Source: Colwellia sp. (lineage in GTDB: Bacteria > Pseudomonadota > Gammaproteobacteria > Enterobacterales > Alteromonadaceae). From it: a DNA stretch of 51,197 nt. How positions within the stretch are numbered: the first letter of the stretch is position 1; every line of letters begins with the position of its first letter. The notes under the pieces are model-generated. The model ran no database searches and was not told where the DNA came from. It worked only from the letters and a program-made list of their open reading frames with translations. The stretch lies in NCBI GenBank assembly GCA_002733765.1, contig NVWU01000020.1, positions 6,713 through 57,909 of the forward strand. Direction: 5' to 3'. The position numbers and the translations under genes were made by a program. This document shows, in pieces, positions 1 through 9,157 of the stretch.

Positions 1-12
1 CCCCCCCCCCCC
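1..12. other. Poly-C homopolymer at window edge
   Basis: Twelve consecutive C residues open the window, in otherwise very AT-rich DNA. A run like this at an edge is most simply a contig-end or sequencing artefact. No gene is affected. Confidence 0.5.
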
Positions 13-139
13 TACTTAAGTATAGTTAGTTGAATGATTCAGCTTAATATATGATGGATATTGAACAGCAAAGCTCAATACATATGAAGCTTATAAAAAA
101 TCGACATAATAATTATTAAATACAACAAGGAATACAATT

Positions 140-862
140 ATGGGACGCATTGCATTAGTAACAGGTGGAACACGTGGAATAGGTGAATCTATTAGCGTTA
201 TGTTAAATGAAAATGGTTATACTGTAATAGCGAACTATGCCGGTAATGATCAAGCAGCTCAAGAGTTTACAGAGCGAACCGGTATTCGAACAGCTAAATT
301 TGATGTTGCTGATTTTGAAAGCGTAAGCAAAAGTATTAGTGATATAGAGTCTGAAATTGGGCCTATCGAAATTCTTGTAAACAATGCAGGTATTACCAGA
401 GATGGTACTATGCACAGAATGGACTTTGAGAAATGGAATAAAGTTATTCAAACCAATTTATCTTCTTGTTTCAATACCTCTCGTGCTGTTATTGAAGGTA
501 TGAGAGAACGCTCATTTGGGCGTATTGTAAATATAGGCTCTGTTAATGGTCAAGCTGGCCAATATGGTCAAGTGAACTATGCAGCAGCTAAATCTGGTAT
601 CCATGGTTTTACTAAAGCACTAGCACAAGAAGGCGCAGCGAAAGGTATTACCGTCAATGCAATTGCACCTGGTTATGTTGCAACAGATATGGTTCGCGCA
701 GTACCTGAAGATGTTTTAGCAAAAATTGTTAAAACAATACCGGTAGGACGTTTAGGCGAACCAGAAGATATTGCTCGCTCTGTATTGTTTTTAGTGGCTG
801 ACGAGGCAGGTTTTGTTACTGGCTCAACTTTATCTATTAACGGTGGTCAGCACATGTACTAA
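140..862 (+). CDS. phaB: Acetoacetyl-CoA reductase (SDR family)
   Basis: NADPH-dependent short-chain dehydrogenase of 240 aa, the usual PhaB/PhbB length. PhaB reduces acetoacetyl-CoA to 3-hydroxybutyryl-CoA, the precursor of polyhydroxybutyrate, in the cytoplasm. Visible motifs are the nucleotide-binding TGGTRGIG (8-15), NNAG (81-84) and the catalytic Ser134-Tyr147-Lys151 set (NIGS, YAAAK). The closest match I recall is PhaB rather than FabG: the N-terminal GRIALVTGGTRGIG and the C-terminal LSINGGQHMY are typical. The start is supported by AAGGAA at 127-132, seven bases before the ATG. No phaA or phaC lies alongside, so any PHB operon partners are outside the window. FabG is the alternative assignment. 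Confidence 0.85.
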   Translation: MGRIALVTGGTRGIGESISVMLNENGYTVIANYAGNDQAAQEFTERTGIRTAKFDVADFESVSKSISDIESEIGPIEILVNNAGITRDGTMHRMDFEKWNKVIQTNLSSCFNTSRAVIEGMRERSFGRIVNIGSVNGQAGQYGQVNYAAAKSGIHGFTKALAQEGAAKGITVNAIAPGYVATDMVRAVPEDVLAKIVKTIPVGRLGEPEDIARSVLFLVADEAGFVTGSTLSINGGQHMY

Positions 863-897
863 ATATAAAAGTAGCACATTATAACTTTTATATTATT

Positions 898-927
898 AAC
901 GTAGATGAGCGATCATCTACGTTTTTT
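898..927 (+). terminator. Intrinsic terminator after phaB
   Basis: An 11-bp perfect stem (898-908 with 913-923), a GCGA loop and a run of six T make a strong rho-independent terminator 36 bases after the phaB stop. Confidence 0.85.
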
Positions 928-1221
928 ATTTATTAACTAATCAAAATTTACCTATTTATCCGACAATCTACTAACCAGCCCCGTATGTAATTTATTTCAC
1001 TTTTATTATCAAACGTTAAAAATGATAAATTTAAATTTTTCATGCACTGATGCCGATATATTAAAATATACAGCTTATGCTTGCCTTGATTTTCAGTAAG
1101 TAACCTCCCAGTGACCGTTATATTGGCTACTATTAATTATACCGTGCGTTTATTATTGCCTTGATCAAATAAATCTGTGACGTTATTTTAATCAATCAAA
1201 AGGGTAACTTTTATAGATACT
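928..1221. other. AT-rich intergenic stretch, nothing recognised
   Basis: Together with the terminator this is a 359-base gap between convergent genes. I see no ORF, RNA gene or clear repeat here. Confidence 0.4.
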
Positions 1222-1932
1222 TTATCCTTTTTTAGGTTTCGATAAATAAAGGAAATAGGCAGATGAGATACCCGCAGAAGCAAATATCATACACATCACC
1301 ATTATTTGGTATCGTGCGGCAATAAAAGGCGATATACCCGAAAGGATTTGCCCGGTCATCATACCGGGCAAAGAAACAATACCAACCGCTAAAAGTGCAT
1401 TTACGTTAGGGATCATCGATGCTTGAAAAGCGGTATTCCTAGCCTGTTCATAACTAACTTTATTAGCCAATTCAGCGTAAAAACGCTCGCCAGATAAGCT
1501 AATGCTATTCATGCTGCTAGCGAACACCATGCCAGCAAGAGGTATAAGTGTTTGTGCATGATACCAAGGAGATAGCTGTAAAACACCTTGGCTGATAATG
1601 AATAACGTTAAAAAACCACTAAGTGAAATAGACAATACTGCGCGTTGAAAAAGTTGCCGTTTAGGTGCTCCGATATTATTTAATGCTATCCAACTAGAAA
1701 ATAGCACCATAATAATCAGTAAAACTAACACTAACCAAGCACTATTTGACTCAAATATATAACCGAGAAAAAATCCTACCAACAATAATTGTACCAACAT
1801 ACGAATTAATGCATGTAGTGTTCTTTTTTGTGGTAACGACCAGTTAAATTGAATAAATAAAACCACCAGTACCGGAATAAAAGCTAAAGCTAACCGCGGT
1901 AATTCAATTATTGCTAATGTTTTATCTATCAT
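1222..1932 (-). CDS. fetB: FetB/YbbM-family (UPF0014) ABC-type permease, without its ATPase
   Basis: Polytopic inner-membrane protein of 236 aa with about six to seven hydrophobic segments. Family features are the conserved SMNSISLSGERF stretch and SLPGMMTGQILSG..P..AARYQI near residues 187-210, both typical of UPF0014. In E. coli FetB pairs with the ATPase FetA and is linked to iron export and peroxide resistance. Here no fetA lies beside it: the gene starts 6 bases after the recJ stop and looks like the last gene of a dsbC-recJ-fetB transcript. The partner ATPase may be encoded elsewhere. The family call is firm; iron export is inferred. Confidence 0.8.
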   Translation of the reverse strand: MIDKTLAIIELPRLALAFIPVLVVLFIQFNWSLPQKRTLHALIRMLVQLLLVGFFLGYIFESNSAWLVLVLLIIMVLFSSWIALNNIGAPKRQLFQRAVLSISLSGFLTLFIISQGVLQLSPWYHAQTLIPLAGMVFASSMNSISLSGERFYAELANKVSYEQARNTAFQASMIPNVNALLAVGIVSLPGMMTGQILSGISPFIAARYQIMVMCMIFASAGISSAYFLYLSKPKKG

Positions 1933-1938
1933 TAGTTA

Positions 1939-3735
1939 TTATGATTTTTCAGATATAAGCGGCTCAGCAACGGTCATATTATCGATCATTAATTGCACCG
2001 TGCGTTTACCGCGAAACTCATTAACATCTAATCGATAAGCTAGATGTACCCATTTTGCTTGTGTATTTGGCCAAGCCTTAACATCAATATTAAAGGCGAT
2101 ACCATCAAAAATTTCACCCTGTTTTTCTACCACAAGTTTAAGGTGCTTTTCGCCAACGATGCGTTGCTGTACCAATTTAAAAGTGTCATCAAATAAGGGT
2201 TCAGGGAAATTTTGTCCCCAAGGACCTGCCTCTCGTAACTGTTCGGCAAACGCCAACGTTAAATGGTTAAGAGCTAGTTCACCATCCGATAATATGATGC
2301 TTTGTAAATCTTCTGCTTTGAGCCATTGACCGGCTAAATCATTAAACAAGGTTTGAAACGTTTCAAAATTTTGCTGTTTAATTGACAAGCCTGCAGCCAT
2401 TGCATGACCACCAAATTTAATAATGAGATTAGGATGTTGACTATCAATACGTTCCAATAAATCACGAATATGTAAACCAGGAATTGAACGAGCTGAGCCT
2501 TTAATTTCTTGCTGCTCGACATTAACTGAGTCATCATAGCTACCTTTAGCAAAAACAATACAGGGACGATGGAATTTTTCTTTTAATCGCCCAGCAACAA
2601 TGCCAATAACACCTTGATGCCAGTCTTGTTGATATAAAGCGATAGCATTAGGTAAATTATCTAACGAAAAATTCAGCTGTTTAAAAATAGTTTCAGCCTC
2701 CGCTTGCATACCCTGTTCTATTTCACGACGCGCTTTATTTAAATCATCAAGATCAGATGCCATAACACGAGCGCTAGCTAAATCAGGCGCTAATAAACAA
2801 TTAATACCGTACGACATATCATCTAAACGCCCCGCAGCATTTATTCTTGGGCCTAAAGCAAAACCAAAATCTGAAGCAACTAAGCGCTGTTGATTTTTCT
2901 TAGCGACTTCAATTAATGCTTGAATACCCGGACGCGTTTGGCCCGCACGAATACGCTTTAAACCTTGTTCAACTAAAATACGATTATTAGTGTCAAGTGA
3001 CACCACATCAGCTACCGTTCCTAAGGCAACCAAATCAAGTAGTTGCGCAATATTGGGGTCGTTAACATGGTGTTCAACAAAATAGTTTTTATCTCTAAGA
3101 TAACTTCTTAGCGCTAACATCAAATAAAAAGCAACTCCTACACCAGCAAGTGACTTACTAGGAAATGGGCAATCAACTTGGTTAGGATTAACAATGGCAT
3201 CAGCCTTGGGTAGTTCATGGCCGGGTAAATGGTGATCAGTAACAATGACTTGTAAACCAAGCGCTTTAGCACGATTCACACCCGCAACACAGCTAATACC
3301 ATTATCAACGGTGACTAACATTTGCGCGCCTTGCTTAGCGGCAATGTCAACTATTTCGGGCGTTAAGCCATAGCCGTATTCAAACCGATTAGGAACTAAG
3401 AAAGAATGGTTAATACTGCCCATTAACGTTAACGCTACCATCATCAAAGCAGTACTCGTCGCGCCGTCCGCGTCAAAGTCACCAACGATAATAATATTAG
3501 TATTATTAATTAAGGCTGAGTGTAATAGCTGACAAGCATCATCTAAACCTTTTAAAGCGTCATCATCTTTATTATTTTTATGTAAATTAAATCCCTGTAA
3601 ATTACTGACCTTAAGCTCAAGTTGCTGTGCAGATTCAACCCCCCTGCTAGCATAAATTTGTCGAATACTGTCAGGTATCGTAGTAGGTAAATGTTCAATA
3701 GCCATTTTTTTACGGCGAATTATTTGTTTATTCAT
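1939..3735 (-). CDS. recJ: Single-stranded-DNA-specific 5'-3' exonuclease RecJ
   Basis: A DHH-family exonuclease of 598 aa, close to the E. coli length. RecJ works in the RecF recombination pathway, mismatch repair and base-excision repair. Metal-binding motifs are visible: DFDADG (86-91), VDNG (143-146), DHH (167-169) and GGHAMAAG in the DHHA1 domain. A C-terminal OB-like domain follows. The start at MNKQIIRR is preferred because the E. coli protein begins with a similar basic N-terminus; MAIEHLP at residue 11 is an alternative. It lies 34 bases after dsbC on the same strand, the arrangement known from enterobacteria. Confidence 0.95.
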   Translation of the reverse strand: MNKQIIRRKKMAIEHLPTTIPDSIRQIYASRGVESAQQLELKVSNLQGFNLHKNNKDDDALKGLDDACQLLHSALINNTNIIIVGDFDADGATSTALMMVALTLMGSINHSFLVPNRFEYGYGLTPEIVDIAAKQGAQMLVTVDNGISCVAGVNRAKALGLQVIVTDHHLPGHELPKADAIVNPNQVDCPFPSKSLAGVGVAFYLMLALRSYLRDKNYFVEHHVNDPNIAQLLDLVALGTVADVVSLDTNNRILVEQGLKRIRAGQTRPGIQALIEVAKKNQQRLVASDFGFALGPRINAAGRLDDMSYGINCLLAPDLASARVMASDLDDLNKARREIEQGMQAEAETIFKQLNFSLDNLPNAIALYQQDWHQGVIGIVAGRLKEKFHRPCIVFAKGSYDDSVNVEQQEIKGSARSIPGLHIRDLLERIDSQHPNLIIKFGGHAMAAGLSIKQQNFETFQTLFNDLAGQWLKAEDLQSIILSDGELALNHLTLAFAEQLREAGPWGQNFPEPLFDDTFKLVQQRIVGEKHLKLVVEKQGEIFDGIAFNIDVKAWPNTQAKWVHLAYRLDVNEFRGKRTVQLMIDNMTVAEPLISEKS

Positions 3736-3769
3736 AGGAAAATATTTTTAAACAACTTAATTTAACAAC

Positions 3770-4573
3770 TTAAAGAGTTTGTAATAATTGTTCTAATTGA
3801 GCCGGCGGTTGATAACCTGGTACCATCATACCCGTTGATAAAATAATAGCAGGAGTACCATTAACACCAACTTGACGACCAAAGTTAAACTCTCCTTCAA
3901 TAGGTTTATCACAGACACGATAATCAATACCTTTATTATTTTTAGCATTAGTCATAGCTGTTTTTGAATCTTCACTACACCAAACCGAACGTAAGTCTTT
4001 AAAACCTTTAGTATAATTACCAAGACGGTCTTTAATACCAGAGCGAGGATAAGCTAGATAGCGAAAAGTGATACCACGCGCATTATAATCATCCATTTGT
4101 TTGTGCATTTTACGACAATATCCACAAGTGATATCAGTAAAAACCGTCACGACATATTTTTCATCTTTAGCTTTATAAACAATCATGTCGTCTTTAAACG
4201 TTTCCATCCCTTCCAAACGCATTTTAGCTAAACTTTGTTCCGCTAAGTCAGTTACTCCTGTTACTAAGCTATAAACCTTACCTTGAATGAAATAATCACC
4301 ATTATAGCTTGAGTAAAATAAGCCTTGATCCGTTATCAATAAAGCAATCCCCGGAACGGGCGTTTTTTCAACTTTAACAACAGTTAACCCTAACTTAGTT
4401 TTAATTTTCTTTTTTAGCGAATCAATATTTAATTGTGTGGGATCTAGCTCTGCTGATTTAGCGATTGTATTGGAAACTTGTGCAGTATTAGCAACGGCTT
4501 GCTCATTAACAAAAAAGAAAACACTCATTGCAGTAATAATCACACTACCAACAACCAAAACCTTTTTAAACAT
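3770..4573 (-). CDS. dsbC: Periplasmic disulfide isomerase DsbC
   Basis: Thiol:disulfide interchange protein of 267 aa that reshuffles wrong disulfides in the periplasm and is kept reduced by DsbD. It has a signal peptide (about residues 1-28), an N-terminal dimerisation domain and a thioredoxin-fold domain with the active site C150-G-Y-C153. The second, structural cysteine pair (C199, C221) is also present, as in E. coli DsbC. The cis-proline is seen in NGTPAII near the C-terminus. It is the first gene of the dsbC-recJ operon. In E. coli xerD sits immediately upstream, between dsbC and fldB; here xerD is missing and fldB is directly divergent. Confidence 0.93.
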   Translation of the reverse strand: MFKKVLVVGSVIITAMSVFFFVNEQAVANTAQVSNTIAKSAELDPTQLNIDSLKKKIKTKLGLTVVKVEKTPVPGIALLITDQGLFYSSYNGDYFIQGKVYSLVTGVTDLAEQSLAKMRLEGMETFKDDMIVYKAKDEKYVVTVFTDITCGYCRKMHKQMDDYNARGITFRYLAYPRSGIKDRLGNYTKGFKDLRSVWCSEDSKTAMTNAKNNKGIDYRVCDKPIEGEFNFGRQVGVNGTPAIILSTGMMVPGYQPPAQLEQLLQTL

Positions 4574-4712
4574 ACTTTATTCCTAAATTATCAGTTAACG
4601 ACTGTATATTAACAGTACTGACCGTTTTAATAACGATGAAATTACAATCGTTATTATGATTTTTCAACATTAAATTGAATTGTACTAAATGATTTTGTTA
4701 AAATCTTCAAGA

Positions 4713-4760
4713 ATACCAAATGAAATGGTGAATTAGTTAATTCATTACTTCACTTGGTAT
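4713..4760. repeat. 48-bp palindrome with ATACC/GGTAT ends
   Basis: Imperfect 22-bp inverted repeat (4713-4734 with 4739-4760) around a 4-base loop. It begins ATACCAAATGAA and ends TTCACTTGGTAT, the same terminal signature as the larger dispersed elements elsewhere in the window. It lies between the divergent dsbC and fldB genes, just upstream of fldB, so it may be a minimal or internally deleted member of that family or a regulatory hairpin. Confidence 0.6.
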
Positions 4761-4795
4761 AATTCTGTATCTCCATTGTTTTTAGGAAAACTTTC

Positions 4796-5311
4796 ATGAA
4801 AATTGGTTTATTCTACGGCTCGACTACATGTTACACCGAAATTGCCGCCGAAAAAATTCAAGCAGTCATAGGCGCGGATCTGGTTGAAATTCACAATATT
4901 AAAGAGATAGCACTTGTTAACTGTCTTGATTATGACTTTATTATTTTCGGTATTTCAACCTGGGATTATGGGCAAATTCAAGAAGACTGGGAATCTATTT
5001 GGCTTGATATTAATACATTAGACCTTAGCGAAAAAACAGTGGCGTTATATGGTATGGGTGACCAAATAGGTTACACCGACTGGTTTCAAGACGCACTGGG
5101 TATGTTACATCAACAAGTAATAGCACAAGGCGCGCAAATGATTGGTTATTGGCCTATTGAGGGCTATGAATTTGCAGCATCAAAAGCATTAACTGAAGAT
5201 AATAATTATTTTGTTGGCTTATCACTTGACGAAGATAATCAATATGATCTCAGTGAAGATCGTATTGAACAATGGTGTGAACAAGTTTTAATTGAATACA
5301 GTGAACAGTAA
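4796..5311 (+). CDS. fldB: Flavodoxin FldB
   Basis: Long-chain flavodoxin of 171 aa that carries electrons on bound FMN in the cytoplasm. The N-terminal phosphate-binding loop (FYGSTTCYTE, residues 6-15) and the aromatic FMN-stacking loops (STWDYGQIQEDW near 54-65; GMGDQIGYTDWFQDA near 86-100) are typical. FldB rather than FldA is indicated by the loop sequence and by its position beside dsbC-recJ, as in E. coli. It is transcribed divergently from dsbC, with an ATACC palindrome in the shared upstream region. Confidence 0.9.
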   Translation: MKIGLFYGSTTCYTEIAAEKIQAVIGADLVEIHNIKEIALVNCLDYDFIIFGISTWDYGQIQEDWESIWLDINTLDLSEKTVALYGMGDQIGYTDWFQDALGMLHQQVIAQGAQMIGYWPIEGYEFAASKALTEDNNYFVGLSLDEDNQYDLSEDRIEQWCEQVLIEYSEQ

Positions 5312-5417
5312 ATTATCAAGTTAAACAGCTGTAATAAGATAAAATGGTTACAGCTGTCATTAAAACCACTATAATTATCACCTCTATAGAAAACTTCCAA
5401 CTTAGTGAAAATCCCTT

Positions 5418-6668
5418 ATGTTTGAGCAATTTGATCTCGACTCAGAATTATTAGCCAGTATTAAAGAACTTGGCTATAAAAAACCAACCTCTATTCAAGA
5501 ATTGGTTATTCCCCAAGCAATGCTAGGAAAAGATATTCTTGCCTCTGCACCAACAGGCACGGGCAAAACAGCTGCATTTTTGTTACCTATTGCTCAACAT
5601 CTACTCGACTACCCTCGTACACAACCTGGGTTTCCTCGAGTATTAATATTAACACCAACACGCGAACTCGCTATTCAAATTGGCCAAGACAGCGAACAAA
5701 TAGCCAAGTTAACTAAAATTAAAACAGGCGTCATTACTGGCGGCGTAAATTACGGTAGTCATGATGATATTTTAAATAGTACTACCGACATATTAGTGGC
5801 CACACCTGGACGCTTGTTAGAGTACATTGAAAATGAGCAATTTGACGCGCGTGAAATTGAGATATTAGTGCTTGATGAAGCAGACCGCATGTTAGATATG
5901 GGCTTTAGTGAAGTCATTAATCGTATCGTTGGTGAAGCTCGTTGGCGCAAACAGACCATGCTATTTTCTGCTACATTAGAAGGCGCTGGGGTTATTCGTT
6001 TTGCTAAAGAGGTATTAACTGAGCCAGAGTTTTTAGAATCATCTCCCTCGAGAAAAGAAAAAGCCAAAATTCATCAGTGGTTACATATTGCCGATAGCGC
6101 CGAACATAAATTTAAGTTGTTAATCAACATACTGAAACAAGAAGGTGTAGAACGCACCGTTGTTTTTGCTAATAAACGTGAAACTGTGCAGTATTTATCA
6201 GGAAAATTATACAGCGAAGAATTACCGTGTGTTTGGCTTGAAGGAAAAATGCCACAAGACAAACGTAATAAATCAATTTCACGTTTCAAAAGTGGCGGAA
6301 TAAAAATACTAGTCGCTACTGATGTTGCCGCTCGCGGTTTAGATATTGATGACATAACGCATGTCATTAACTTTGACATGCCACGCAAGGTTGATATTTA
6401 TATTCACCGTATTGGTCGTACAGGCCGTGCAGGTTTAAAAGGTACAGCAATATCATTAGTTGAAGCACATGACATGATGGTTGTTGGTAAAATAGAACGT
6501 TATCAGGATGAACGATTACAACGTCGCGTTATTGATGACTTACGACCAAAGCACAAAGAGTCACGCGTTGCGAATAAAAAAGCAAAAGTAAAATTAACCA
6601 CGGCACAAAAAAAAGCAAAAGTAAAAAAACAGGTAAAGAAAAAAATAAAAAAAACCAAAGCTAAATAG
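5418..6668 (+). CDS. srmB: DEAD-box RNA helicase SrmB
   Basis: ATP-dependent RNA helicase of 416 aa acting in early 50S ribosomal subunit assembly. Motifs in order: Q motif (PTSIQ, 23-27), Walker A (APTGTGKT, 44-51), PTREL (80-84), TPGR (129-132), DEAD (153-156), SAT (184-186), and the helicase-C motif HRIGRTGRAG. SrmB is chosen over RhlE or DeaD because of the motifs WRKQTMLFSATLEG and KIHQW and the overall close match to the E. coli protein. The last 35-40 residues form a Lys-rich tail that probably binds RNA. Confidence 0.92.
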   Translation: MFEQFDLDSELLASIKELGYKKPTSIQELVIPQAMLGKDILASAPTGTGKTAAFLLPIAQHLLDYPRTQPGFPRVLILTPTRELAIQIGQDSEQIAKLTKIKTGVITGGVNYGSHDDILNSTTDILVATPGRLLEYIENEQFDAREIEILVLDEADRMLDMGFSEVINRIVGEARWRKQTMLFSATLEGAGVIRFAKEVLTEPEFLESSPSRKEKAKIHQWLHIADSAEHKFKLLINILKQEGVERTVVFANKRETVQYLSGKLYSEELPCVWLEGKMPQDKRNKSISRFKSGGIKILVATDVAARGLDIDDITHVINFDMPRKVDIYIHRIGRTGRAGLKGTAISLVEAHDMMVVGKIERYQDERLQRRVIDDLRPKHKESRVANKKAKVKLTTAQKKAKVKKQVKKKIKKTKAK

Positions 6669-6682
6669 TACAAAATAGAACT

Positions 6683-6706
6683 TATACCTGCTTCACTTGA
6701 AAATGC
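6683..6706 (+). repeat. Solo terminal-repeat-like sequence
   Basis: TATACCTG..TCA.TTGAA.ATGC matches the outer end of the element at 7734-7997 at 20 of 24 positions, reading inward from its right end. It has no partner end nearby, so it is probably a relic, or the srmB terminator arose on top of one. Confidence 0.4.
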
Positions 6707-6736
6707 CAACACGTTGTAAATGTGTTGGTATTTTTT
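6700..6736 (+). terminator. Intrinsic terminator after srmB
   Basis: Stem of about 10 bp (6703-6712 with 6722-6731, one G-T pair) followed by a T-rich run, 35 bases after the srmB stop. Confidence 0.75.
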
Positions 6737-6855
6737 AATCAAATCACATTAAAAGCAACTTTTAAATTTTTCACTATAATAAAAATTAAAATAACTTTTA
6801 CGCGAAAAATCAGCCATCAATAATAGCTAGTAATAATTTATAGTTCGCTACATTA

Positions 6856-7638
6856 TCATTCATTAATATTTATTTTACGGGTAAAAACTAATTCATTACC
6901 TTGGCTTAAATCTTTGCTAAATTGATAGCCTGCTAAATCAAAGTCTTTCACTTGTTCAACGTTACTTATCTGGTTCTGAATAATATATCGAGCCATTAAG
7001 CCACGTGCCTTTTTCGCGAAAAAACTGATTATCTTATATTGACCATTTTTCCAGTCTTTAAATTGCGGGGTGATGATTGTCGCGTTTAAAGACTTTTTAT
7101 TAACAGCCTTAAAGTATTCATTTGAAGCTAAGTTAATTAACACATCATCACCTTGCTCGGCTAATGCTTGGTTCAACTCTTTGGTAATTATATCCCCCCA
7201 AAATTGATATAAATTAGCACCACGAACATTATCAAGTTTTGTGCCCATTTCAAGACGATAAGCTTGCATTAAATCAAGCGGTTTTAGTAAGCCATATAAC
7301 CCAGATAAAATACGAAAGTGTTGTTGAGCAAAGTTAAAATCATCATCACTAAAAGAGTTAGCATCTAAACCCGAATAAACATCACCATTGAAAGCTAACA
7401 CCGCTTGACGAGCATTTACAGGGGTAAAAGGTAATGACCATTCACCAAATCGTGCTGCATTTAGCCCGGCTAATTTATCACTTAACTTCATTAGTGAGGC
7501 AATTTGATCTGATGAAAGCTCAAGACAACGTTCAATTAGTATTTCACTGTGAGCCAGTAAACTTGCTTGGCTGTTTTTTGTTGTAGCTAAAGGGGATTCA
7601 AAGTCTAATTTTTTTGCAGGAGAAACGACAAGTAGCAT
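6856..7638 (-). CDS. yaaA: Peroxide-stress protein YaaA (UPF0246/DUF328)
   Basis: Protein of 260 aa beginning [14 protein letters not shown], the signature N-terminus of the YaaA family. Other family blocks are [24 protein letters not shown] and [10 protein letters not shown]. In E. coli YaaA limits unincorporated iron and DNA damage during hydrogen peroxide stress and is under OxyR control; it also has DNA-binding ability. It is cytoplasmic. In E. coli it lies close to talB, and here tal also follows within 500 bases, although on the opposite strand. Confidence 0.92.
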   Translation of the reverse strand: MLLVVSPAKKLDFESPLATTKNSQASLLAHSEILIERCLELSSDQIASLMKLSDKLAGLNAARFGEWSLPFTPVNARQAVLAFNGDVYSGLDANSFSDDDFNFAQQHFRILSGLYGLLKPLDLMQAYRLEMGTKLDNVRGANLYQFWGDIITKELNQALAEQGDDVLINLASNEYFKAVNKKSLNATIITPQFKDWKNGQYKIISFFAKKARGLMARYIIQNQISNVEQVKDFDLAGYQFSKDLSQGNELVFTRKININE

Positions 7639-7733
7639 AATATTTATCTATTTTTTGTGGATTACATTTCTTATAACATCACTATATCATAGGATAAATG
7701 CAATCATAGCGTATTATCTCGTTAAACTTATCC

Positions 7734-7997
7734 ATACCAGCTCCAATTGAAGATGCTTGTTTCAGGAAGTCTAAGCTATTCATAATCAAGGCACATTTTT
7801 TTATTAAGGGTTATTCCCTTAAAAAGAAATCTAACGCAGAGTATGATTTGCTTAGACTTCCCCAAGGGCTGGTTTAGAAACGCTTTATGCTGCGTTATTG
7901 ATTTCGACAAGGGAACAACCATTATCTTCAATCAATGCCTTGCCTAAAAGTGTTTCTAATTCCAGCTGAATCATGCATCTTCAACTGGAACAGGTAT
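7734..7997 (-). mobile_element. MITE-like element, family A copy 1 (264 bp)
   Basis: Non-coding element bounded by inverted repeats. The left end begins ATACC.G.TCCA.TTGAAGATGC and the right end is its near-complement ending GGTAT. Read on the minus strand, positions 7886-7945 match 33602-33660 (copy 2) almost base for base: GGCAAGGCATTGATT, then AATGGTT.TTCCCTT.TC, then AAATCAATAAC. It fills most of the gap between yaaA and tal, and its right end is about 140 bases upstream of the tal start. No transposase is encoded, so any mobility would depend on enzymes in trans. Confidence 0.75.
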
Positions 7998-8138
7998 ATA
8001 CAGTACCGATGTAAATGGTTATTTAAAAAAAACATTAAAACTTGCGTGAAATGCCGTTTAAATACCTACTTTTATATAGTAGTATTTTACCCATTAGATT
8101 TATCCATTTTTATTTTTGCAAAATGCTTAGGTACTGCC

Positions 8139-9101
8139 ATGACAAACTTACTTTCTCAACTTGAACAATTAAAGCAAATGACTACTGTTGTTGCCGATAC
8201 TGGCGATATTGAAGCGATTGCTAAATTTCAACCACAAGATGCGACAACTAACCCTTCTTTATTATTAAAAGCGGCCGCATTACCTTTGTACCAACCACTA
8301 TTAATTGATGCGGTAACATGGGCCAAAGCGCAATCAACAGATACCAATCAGCAAGTAATTGATGCGGCAGATAAATTATCTGTTTTAATTGGCTTAGAGA
8401 TTTTAAAAACTGTTCCAGGACGTATTTCTACTGAAGTTGATGCGCGTCTTTCATTCGACACTCAAGGCTCAATTACTAAAGCACATAAATTAATTAGAAT
8501 GTACAATGAAGCAGGTATTAATAATGATCGTATTTTGATAAAATTAGCTTCCACATGGGAAGGCATTAAAGCCGCTCAAGTCTTAGAAAAAGAAGGAATT
8601 AACTGTAACCTAACACTATTATTTAGTTTTGCTCAAGCAAGAGCTTGCGCTGAAGCTGGTGCTTACCTTATTTCTCCATTTGTTGGGCGTATTCTTGATT
8701 GGTTCAAAAAAGATACTGGTCGTACTGATTACCCTAGTGATGAAGATCCTGGCGTAGTTTCAGTAACAAGCATTTATAACTATTACAAAAGCAAAGGTTA
8801 CAGCACTGTGGTAATGGGTGCTAGCTTTAGAAATACCGGTGAAATATTAGCCTTGGCTGGCTGTGATCGACTGACTATTAGCCCACAATTAATGACTGAA
8901 TTAGCTAATAGTACAAATATTGTTGAGCAAAAACTTAATGCTGATACTGTTCAAACAAACCAAGAAGCACCTCTTAGTGAAAGTGAATTTCGTTGGCAGA
9001 TGAATGATGATGCCATGGCAACAGAAAAACTAGCCGAAGGGATTAGAAACTTTGCTATTGACCAAGTTAAACTTGAAAAACAATTAGCTGAAATGCTGTA
9101 A
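8139..9101 (+). CDS. tal: Transaldolase (TalB type)
   Basis: Pentose-phosphate-pathway enzyme of 320 aa that transfers a dihydroxyacetone unit between sedoheptulose-7-phosphate and glyceraldehyde-3-phosphate. The Schiff-base lysine is Lys135 in RILIKLAST; Asp20 (VVADTGD) and the [12 protein letters not shown] and [10 protein letters not shown] blocks are conserved. The frame is open back to 7935, but those 68 extra codons lie in the MITE-like element and lack similarity. The ATG at 8139 has an AGG seven bases upstream and matches the E. coli N-terminus, so it is used here. Confidence 0.95.
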   Translation: MTNLLSQLEQLKQMTTVVADTGDIEAIAKFQPQDATTNPSLLLKAAALPLYQPLLIDAVTWAKAQSTDTNQQVIDAADKLSVLIGLEILKTVPGRISTEVDARLSFDTQGSITKAHKLIRMYNEAGINNDRILIKLASTWEGIKAAQVLEKEGINCNLTLLFSFAQARACAEAGAYLISPFVGRILDWFKKDTGRTDYPSDEDPGVVSVTSIYNYYKSKGYSTVVMGASFRNTGEILALAGCDRLTISPQLMTELANSTNIVEQKLNADTVQTNQEAPLSESEFRWQMNDDAMATEKLAEGIRNFAIDQVKLEKQLAEML

Positions 9102-9120
9102 CTATACAATTTATAAAAAT

Positions 9121-9154
9121 AAATACCCAAGCTAAATTATTGTTTGGGTGTTTT
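9121..9154 (+). terminator. Terminator after tal
   Basis: ACCCAA...TTGGGT stem, extended by A-T pairs on both sides, with a TTTT tail. It sits in the 56-base gap between convergent tal and the sulfotransferase gene, so it may act in both directions. Confidence 0.65.
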
Positions 9155-9157
9155 CAA

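Noticed and set aside
7935..8138. 68-codon N-terminal extension of tal
   Set aside because: It lies within the MITE-like element and short flank, has no similarity to transaldolase and no ribosome-binding site; the internal ATG at 8139 fits the family.
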